In this document: piece by piece, positions 56,206-64,000 of the stretch
How the letters are laid out: each line of letters begins with the position of its first letter
How positions within the stretch are numbered: position 1 is the first letter of the stretch
Source: Chrysopilus asiliformis
Lineage: Eukaryota; Arthropoda; Insecta; Diptera; Rhagionidae
Length of the DNA: 64,000 nt
Assembly: GCA_964034945.1 (NCBI GenBank)
Contig: OZ035961.1
Span: 23,934,661 to 23,998,660, forward strand
Reading direction: 5' to 3'
The notes under the pieces: generated by a model
Database searches by the model: none
What the model saw: only the letters and a program-made list of their open reading frames with translations
What the model was told of the DNA's origin: nothing
Program-made: the position numbers and the translations under genes

Positions 56206-56400
56206 CTTGGTACTAACGATATTATCAGTCTAGATTGCTATCACATCCTTTGCTATTGATGGGTTGTAACGAATCTTTTCAATCTGGTTCGCAATCCATG
56301 TAAGTCTATAAGACGAAAAATTGCTACGTAACCTCAATTTGTTTTGACGTAACCTCAAAAGCGCTTCTTTGGGATATGGTGTTATAGATATATATATAGA
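56206..56400 (+). repeat. Dispersed repeat Y, uninterrupted copy
   Basis: CTTGGTACTAACGATATTAT, CTAGATTGCTATCACATCC, ATTGATGGGTTGTAACGAA, TGGTTCGCAATCCATGTAAG, ACGTAACCTCAA and CTTTGGGATATGGTG are colinear with the copy at 48782-49255, but without the V insertion. Confidence 0.6.
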
Positions 56401-56404
56401 ATAT

Positions 56405-59400
56405 AAAAAATGGGGAAAAAACACTGGAAAAAATCACCATTGTTTAAACATAATTGCTACTCGTAGTTGCATAGAGTTACTTACGAAGTAAATAATAATT
56501 TATATGAAAATAAATCAGTGTGAATTACAGACATTTCAGATTAAAATAATTTCCTTAAAATCTATGCCGGAAAAACTGAAATACAACAAGAAAAAAATTA
56601 AATTACTCGAATAATAGCATAATAAATGTCAAATTTGATTTAATTTCATATATACGAACTAACCAATTGCCACAACATAATGCCGCATTCACACTAATCC
56701 CAAGATTTTTTTTTCCCAAAACGGATGCCAAACAAAAATCTTCAGTTGTTGCTGTTCATAGCAGCAACTTGGATTCACTAAATCTTACAGTACGATTTTC
56801 GTATGCTCTCTGTACCTTTGAAAATTATTTATAATTCATAGCAGTGTATGGCCATTACTCTTTTGTCTCTGTTTTACTTACTTCGACGTTCTCCACGTTG
56901 CGTCCACCCTCTTCCAGATCTACATATATATATATATCCGGATAACGCATACCTCCTGTTCTAGAGCACAATCATTCGTACAAGTATGAAAGAAAAACAT
57001 ATTTGGCTCAGGTGAGCAATAGAATACCACCACAGATATGTGAAATGGAATAACGCCGAAGATATATGTATGAGGAAAGGTGTTTTAGAAGTTGGCGGAC
57101 AGGTAGATTTGATGTTCATGCGAATCACGTTCCCCAGGTAAATTCGAGTATGCGTGCCCACGAGAGTATCAGCGGCGAATCCGTACATAGAAGACTGACA
57201 TTCCTCTGTAACTCTTCATCCACAGGTTGATAGATATACATTGTTAGATAGATAGATAGATAGATAGATAGATATCTCAATTTTCGCCTTCTCTTCTCTA
57301 TGTTGAGATTCTCCATTCCGTCGGTTCCTATATTCTGTAGAACTTCAACGTCCATGTGATCACTAGTTGCGCATACACGATGACTGTTTTGTTACGTACA
57401 ACCTGTTACGTCGATAGTATGAGGTTTTTGCCCTTGCTGACTATGGTTTGTCCTCTCTGCGTTCTTCTGCCTTCCCTCATTCATCCCAGCTTTCCTGTTT
57501 TTCATGCTTTCTGGCTGGAGTTATTTCAGCATGAATTCTTGCCATCCATCCACGGCGAGCTGGCTTTTGGTATTTTGAATGTGGCGCGGCACGACCAATG
57601 ATGCCAGATAAACCGAAACACGCAACACCATGAAATTCAGGGTGGAAGAACCATATAAAATGGAGCAAAAAGATAAATAATACTATCCTCTGTACTCTGT
57701 ACTGTATGTTCCAAGTAAAATTGTAAAAAAAAATCCATATACTTGTTACACTCGCATATCATAGCTTTGTGGATTTCCTTGCTCTCTCTCTCTCTCTATG
57801 TTCGGGAATTTTCTGATGGTTGGTATACCATAGGAAAGCTCATTGCTCCACAGAAACAACTGGACAAAAAAAACCCTCAATCCATGGACCGTGTTCTTCG
57901 CCCGGTTAGTTACCTTCTCCTCCGACCCTTCACGATCCGCTCACCCCTTAGCGAATACACAGTCTTTCCCCTTTTGTTATTTGGGAAAACCGAAACCGAA
58001 CCGGCGATTTGACGCGGCGATCCATTGGAAAGTATGGTGTATGTACCTCTTGATCTGGATAACTTCGCCAATGGCTCTTTCCGTTCGGGTGTCATCCGAG
58101 AGTTGGTGGCCAAGTACGTAGGATAGATAGAGTATAGTCTCCCCTGAGCTGAGCTGAGTTATCTTCTCTGTTCGCGATTCAACAATTCAACAGTGTGTTC
58201 CGTCTACTTACCAGTATAGCAATCAAAGTTCCACGTATATTGTCCTATAGATAGACGTCCAATTGAAGCTAGATTTAAGTAAAACTTGAACGAAACCAAC
58301 TTGAACTCTTGAATATTGTGGTGGTGTCGTCTTTGGATGATTGTGGTGCTTCACTTGGCGCGATTCTATTGTATTGTTGTTTTTTTCTGAAGATACATTA
58401 TTCAAGTTATACTTTGGAAACTGTGAAACAAGATCTTCAAAACTATAGAACCACGAAGAGAATAAAGCAATCATCAGATTTATTTTGTACGCGGTGTTTG
58501 GAATTACTTGTTTCATTTTTTATTAGTTTTGCCATTTCGGTTTTGGTCGCTTGTTTTTAGTTCGTTTTTTTTTTTTTTAAATTCAATGTACCTACTATTT
58601 CAATGTATTTTTGCGGCGTTTTTGTTACTTCGTTAACATACTAAAATATTTAAGATTTCTCTATAGTGATTTCTCGTATGGTTTAGCTGGTCTGATGGTT
58701 CTACAATTCTACTGTATCGAATAGAGAAGTTTTTTTTCTGTTGCTTCTTCTTCTTAACTTGTTCTGTAAAATGATTCTTTACATAAACATTATGCTTCTG
58801 GGGTGATTGTATCCTATTGTTAAGATACAAAATTTATAGATACTTTTTTATATCTATAACTATCTATCTATCTATCTATCTATCTGTATATAATGGTATA
58901 CATAATAAATTTTTCGCTCCAATCTGTTGCTTGTGCTGTTTCACATCAAGTTTTGTTGTATTCCATACCATTACTATACACGCTGGTACTGTACGAAACT
59001 CCTATACATATCATCCGTAGAACAACATTTGTTCGCCGCATATTCCAAGCATAGTTGCAAGAATATCAAATAGTATAGATAGATCCTTCCTTGCGCTCTA
59101 TATATCTTTTCCCTCATCAAACTTTTTCACTTGAGTTAATTTTTTTACTCACTAAAAACTTTATGCTATTAAATTTCTATCAAAATAACAAATTATAATA
59201 AAATCCAATTATTTTTGTTTTTAGTTTTGTTTCACATAAAAAAGAATCTTTGAATTTTATTACATTTTTCCACTCGTGATTTGTTGTTCGACTACGAAAG
59301 AGTGTGAAAAATTCTCGCGTGTGAATTCGCCTCCAAAATTGGTGCAAATAACAAGCCGTTGAAATTTTGTGATTTTGACACTTCACTTGACAGTTGATTG
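56405..59400. other. Sequence poor in repeats, no gene recognised
   Basis: Compared with the rest of the window this stretch has few element ends. It carries short simple repeats: GATA at 57245-57276, CTCT at 57781-57798, TATC at 58861-58885. Frames of 60-97 codons are open on both strands around 57350-58120 and 58220-58560 without recognised domains. It could be upstream or intronic DNA of a gene outside the window. Confidence 0.35.
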
Positions 59401-59500
59401 ACTCAGTTTATTTTTTTTTATTTGCAAGTGAAAAACTCGGTCGCGTGTCCCGTGTGTCCTACCGAATTTTTAGTGTGTGTTTTTTTTTTCTCAACTCTAG

Positions 59501-59563
59501 CCAGTGCGACAAAAACTTGTCTACGAAAATCCTGTGATGGTTGAATTGGAGGAAAAGAATCAT
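59501..59563 (+). other. Candidate exon, 63 nt
   Basis: A strong acceptor, poly-T then CTCAACTCTAG, ends at 59500 and a good donor GTAAGA starts at 59564. The 63 bases between are open in one frame, PVRQKLVYENPVMVELEEKN then H, and exactly 21 codons long. Alternatively the ATG at 59537 (G at -3 and +4) begins translation as MVELEEKNH before the donor, with upstream sequence as 5' untranslated region. No family can be assigned from so short a peptide. Splice-like sites occur by chance in AT-rich DNA, so confidence is limited. Confidence 0.3.
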
Positions 59564-59569
59564 GTAAGA

Positions 59570-61365
59570 AATACACTTTTTCACCAAATTTTTAACAATT
59601 TTCCACCTATTGAAATGTCCAATATATCCTCAGAAAAAAAAATTAATTTTTGTGTGAATTTTTCCTGGAAAGAGCTTGTGAAAAAATATCTATTTTCCAT
59701 CTATGGTTATTGTTGTTGTTGCTAATTTTCAGTGGTGTTGTTCGCTTCTTCTCATACAATACAGAAATTCCCGTGTAAATGAAGACTACACTAATATAGA
59801 ATTGATGGGGAAGACGGGGCGAAGTGTGATGTTTTTCGGGCACAGAGAGTATAAGCACGCGCAATGCCACGAACCACAAAAATTTCATATGTTGATTACA
59901 CATAAACACAAAGGAAAATTCTGGTTCTGGAGGTTCATCATCATCGTCATCAACATGATGATGATTTCTTGATTTCCCTCAATGTGAATACCACACCGTA
60001 TACTCCACATTAGGCCGGATCGAGTCGAATCAAATCGAATCGAATCGAATTGGACCAGAAAGTCACTTGCAGGTACAAAAATACAGGAAAATCAACAAAG
60101 CAAGAGGAAGGTACGAGGCGACTACAAAAAGTGGAATCAGGTTGAATCTCAGTTGGAAAATAAAAAGAGGTTTTCCACATCGAGTCGACGCAGAAAGCCG
60201 GTTAAAATTTTTACCCCGCCATATCTGGACTGATGATGGGATTTTTCCCGGAATTTCGAGGACTCAACCGAGAGAACCATTTCGAACTACATACCACCTC
60301 TGTCTAATGTAGAGAAAATTATGTTCCATGCTCCCCATTTTTTTTTCCAATGTGGAACATTGTGGGTAATTTCTGTATGTACTCAGGTATGCAACAGTAC
60401 CCTTTTTGTTATGCTTGCGTCGCACACCTTCGGGAATGATGGGGAAATGTTGTGAACGGAATGTAAGTCTCTGGGACTACTATATGTTATGCTTTGAATT
60501 CTCTCTTTTATAAATCTGTTGCGGCATTAAGGTGTGTGATGAGTACTCCAACGTCAAGCCAACTTTGTGTATAGAGATCTACTAGCAGTGAACCGGAATC
60601 CAGCGGGAACCTATAGGTCGTGAATGCACGACGCGACGACATCCAGAATACTAACTGGGAGTAGAATTTTCTCTTTTTGCTATTCTCCGAATTATGTTTT
60701 GATTCTCCTCTTGTTTTTTTTCCTTGAAGCTCGAGCACTTTGCTTATGTTGTGCTCTCCCAAAAAATTGGGGCCATGGGGTAATTTTTATTCAGAACTTT
60801 ATCATCGTCTTGTTATGTTGGTAGAATTTTCACGTTTTACTTGGTTGGAAATTCTCTTTTATGTATTTCGTATCACAGAGGAGGCACAATATCACATACT
60901 TTCTTTCTTTCGTTCCTTCGTTTTTTCAATGGTGTTCTTTTGATTTTATACCATGTTGTATAGAATTGAGTATCTCCATCATGGTTTATGTACACAAACG
61001 GTATATTACCTCAGAATACCAGTCGATTTTATTTCAGTCTTCGTACAGTCTTCGCTTTAACCCGTTCCAATTCTGTCCGCCGCTCTTAACACATATTAAT
61101 TATACATCTTATAACAAATATTAAAAATATTATTATTAATAATAATATTAATATTATTATCGTTACTAAACAAAATCTCATTTTTGATCATTTATCAGTA
61201 CATATTTTGATTTTTTTCACTCTGTTGATTTTCTTTAAACAAAACGATAAAAAAATAAATAAATCAATTTCGAAATTCATCATCATCAGAAAGCAAAACT
61301 TTTCAATTGAACAAGAGAAAAAAAAAGTTATGATAATTTTTTTTATCTATATATATACTGTCTCT
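59570..61365. other. Sequence without a recognised gene
   Basis: A short GAATC/TCGAA repeat lies at about 60013-60052. An 81-codon plus-strand frame at 60067-60312 follows an acceptor-like CACTTGCAG but has no recognised domain. Confidence 0.35.
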
Positions 61366-61372
61366 CTTTATC

Positions 61373-61405
61373 TATAAAACCAGCGATATACTAAAGTTTC
61401 AGTAT
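61373..61405 (+). promoter_or_regulatory. Candidate core promoter: TATA box and initiator
   Basis: TATAAAA at 61373-61379 is followed, 28 bases from its first T, by an initiator-like TTTCAGTATT with the presumed start at A61401. The arrangement resembles arthropod TATA/Inr promoters, although the spacing is slightly short and no downstream promoter element is seen. If real, transcription would run rightwards out of the window. Such matches are common in AT-rich DNA. Confidence 0.25.
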
Positions 61406-64000
61406 TATTATTGGTTTGAGATTGCACACGTAAACTTTGGCATCTTCACAATCCTGAAACACTTCAGTCTCTAAGTTCTAAGTTATCTAAGAACACTATG
61501 GTACACTTCTGAATCGCTCGTCAATCATAGCCGACAAAGTGCTAAAGAATTATACAAAAAGTAATTACTTGCGAAACGGTGATTGTCATTAACATAATTT
61601 ATAAAATTAACAAATTTAATTAACAGAAAAGTGTTAAATAGTTGTTTTCACCATTCGGTAAAATAATAAACGTAATAATAAATCAACCTTTTATTAATAA
61701 ATAAACTTATCTAAATCATCTGATTCTTTCGCCAAAAAAAAAAAAATAAATAAATATAACTGTCAAAAAGTTTAGTGTTATTGTGGTGAATTTACTAATT
61801 TTACAAGCCAACATTTTAGAAAAATAGTAAACATAAAAAAATACAACCACCCGAGAGAAGAAAATAATAATCAGATAAAAAATCAAGCATTTTCGCAGTT
61901 CGTCTACCTTGACTGTAATATAAATTCATTGCTGTTGTTGTACAAGCTAAGCTAAAAAGCGTATAGAAAAAAGTCGCAAACAAAAAAAGAAGCTTGAATA
62001 AAGTTAAATACGGAAAATCTTAAAGCAGTGGTGGCTTTATACGATTCCATTCTATTACATTCGATACGAATTCGTTTTGTGACAGAACTTTGACGTCGAC
62101 GAAACTGACACATAACACAAACAATATAATCTCACACACTGTGGTATATCCAATACTCTGTTTATGCTCTCTACTATAAAAAAAATCCACCATACACAGA
62201 TATATAGTTGACTATATCTTGAAAAATACTTGATTGGAAAGCTTTTTTCCCTTCAGAATCCGGAAAATTTATCCGTATCTAAGAAACATCCTTCTGTTCA
62301 TGTTCCTTTTTCACTCGACCAATCATTTTGGCCACTAAAAAAAGACAAGAATTTTACTACATTCCAAAAAGAAAAAGACGAAAGAACAAAAAAACAGCCA
62401 GAAATTCGGTAGCTAAACATAAATTCGTACTGAAACACAAGTTTTGAGAAAGGTAAATAAAAAAAAACCGCAAAAAAAACTTTATTCTTATTCGTTGTAT
62501 ACTATAAAAAGTCGTATAGACTATATCCTAATCGTTGGCTACTAAGCAACTAGGGATCAGGATATTCATCTCCCTTTTGACCACGTTTGAAAATTCAAAG
62601 TAAGGAAATTCCAAAGTGATTGACATATATTGCCCGAAAGGGGAATTTCTTGAATATTCCTTAGACAAACTTGTTTTTATATATATATACATACATATAT
62701 ATATATTCATATTCGCATGAGTCTGCTTTTGACGGCTCCTCTGTCAAACCAACAAAATACTTAAAGAATCGAGGGAAATCATAAAATAATATCTATGAAA
62801 ATTGAGAAAATTTTCATAAAAATAAGACGACCAACTCAGTGTTCAATCATGATCAGTATTATTTTTTAAAGTAAAAAAACGAAGTGATTTTTACTAAAAA
62901 AAAACCTATAATTATATAAAAAGAGGGAAATTTAATACATATATAATATATAACTTGTTGCAATATTCAAAGAAAAGGAAAAACCTAAGGATAATATTTT
63001 ATTTTTATACAAAAAAAATCATATAATTAAAATATTATAAACAGAAAAGTTGTGAATTTCAATTGAGATCTAGTGCAATAGTTTTTTTTTAAAAAAAACA
63101 CGCAATTTTTAAAATCACTTATTGAAAAGAATTACAAATTCCAGAAACAAAGTCAAAAAACGTTTCTTTTTCGTCAAACCAAATGCACAAAACTTTTACC
63201 TACCTTTGAATTATAAAAAAAAATATATATATATTAAATAGCTTTAATATCGTGTCGTGAAAATATTAACAAATTGAATAAATATATAAATATTGGGAAA
63301 AAAATTTAAGTGAAATCCGTCTCCACCAAAGAATTATTTGTTATTTTAAAGGGAAATTATAACAATTTTGAATTGTTATGCCGTTTAAATTCGGTAACTA
63401 ATTTTTACATTTTTAGTCAAAAAAAAATTTGGTTAATTGTTATTTTATAAATTAAAAGTTAAGAGTTTTTAATTAAATCACCACGTACTTAAAAATTATT
63501 CGAACTTATTTTTTTAAAAAAAATTAAAAACGCAAAAGGTTTTGTGCAATAAAATTCGTTTATTTCGTTTTATTTTATAAAAATATTATATATATATATT
63601 GAAGTAAATATAAATAAAAATCGTGTAAAGAGCAAATTGATGAATTAAGCGGAAGGTAACAATCATTAGAATAGCGAATTTAAATATACAATATATTAAA
63701 ATTAGATATTTTAATTGTATTTAATAAAACATAATAAAAAAGAAAAAAGTACTTAATAAAAATATAGGAAATAAAATATTCACCGTCTACATATCATATT
63801 AATAATTGTCTGAACAAATTACTCAAGATTATTAAAGGAATATTATTAACAAGTTAAAACAATTTCGGTTGCTAATTCAACATTCCAACAGAAGTCAATA
63901 GTGCTAGGGTTAAGTAAAAATCGGTTTTCAGAGCCAGTAGTTTTTTTATATTAAAATCAGAAATTATAATTTTGCTGAAAGGAAATATTTTGGTCGAAAA
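61406..64000. other. Very AT-rich tail, no gene recognised
   Basis: Dominated by A- and T-runs and TA repeats (for example 62678-62705 and 63583-63600). Only short frames occur. No element end is recognised. Long 5' untranslated or intronic DNA is possible but unproven; donor-like GGTAAAT (62453) and GGTAAC (63655) strings have no convincing exon before them. Confidence 0.4.

Noticed and set aside
36..63950. A coordinated multi-gene system such as a defence island or biosynthetic cluster
   Set aside because: No intact protein-coding genes or operon-like organisation can be recognised on either strand; the organised structures are mobile elements and repeats.

Overview
The window looks like AT-rich, gene-poor nuclear DNA of an insect, probably a fly or midge. 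The basis is mariner relics of an insect-typical type with a D-to-D spacing of 41, TTAA-flanked piggyBac-type miniatures, Helitron-like ends, hAT-like ends with 8-bp duplications, and dipteran-looking repeats with GTCC/GTCT tails. There is no bacterial-style gene organisation. I could not recognise any intact host protein, rRNA or tRNA gene. The window is best read as intergenic or intronic DNA built from many short, mostly non-autonomous mobile elements separated by unrecognised AT-rich sequence.

Layout. 0-3.6 kb: a composite inverted-repeat element (957-2763) that contains a second miniature element, one copy of a dispersed repeat (called Z here) and a GACGGACA-type array. 5.7-6.4 kb: a 154-bp piggyBac-type miniature and Z copy 2. 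9.7-12.5 kb: an internally deleted mariner relic, a Helitron-like element with a 20-base poly-G tract, a hAT-like fragment and Z copy 3. 20.7-23.5 kb: a second Helitron-like family, then a hAT-like element apparently split by a mariner relic. 27.7-28.9 kb: the best-bounded Helitron-like element, then a 620-bp CAGACAAA minisatellite. 31.3-31.7 kb: a piggyBac-type miniature carrying repeated CCACCGGTGGTCA palindromes. 35.4-40.7 kb: a foldback element, a hAT-like element with a 7/8 target duplication, a 68-bp pogo-like element and a repeat (called W) holding a 54/70-bp tandem array. 48-52 kb: a foldback and two copies of a 272-bp element (called V) that differ at only 4 sites, one of them inserted into another dispersed repeat (called Y). 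54.1-55.6 kb: three elements in a row, including one with long inverted repeats, a TAA duplication and a possible MADF-domain relic. 56.5-64 kb: few repeats, one candidate exon and one candidate core promoter, grading into very AT-rich DNA.

No set of genes works together here. The coherent story is mobile-element biology: nested insertions, elements that carry tetranucleotide arrays, and miniature elements with repeated internal motifs. The least explained signal is a GC-rich word, CCTGCGGCGCA or its complement, which recurs about a dozen times in an AT-rich background. Statements about families come from reading motifs and ends by eye; no database search or alignment program was run.
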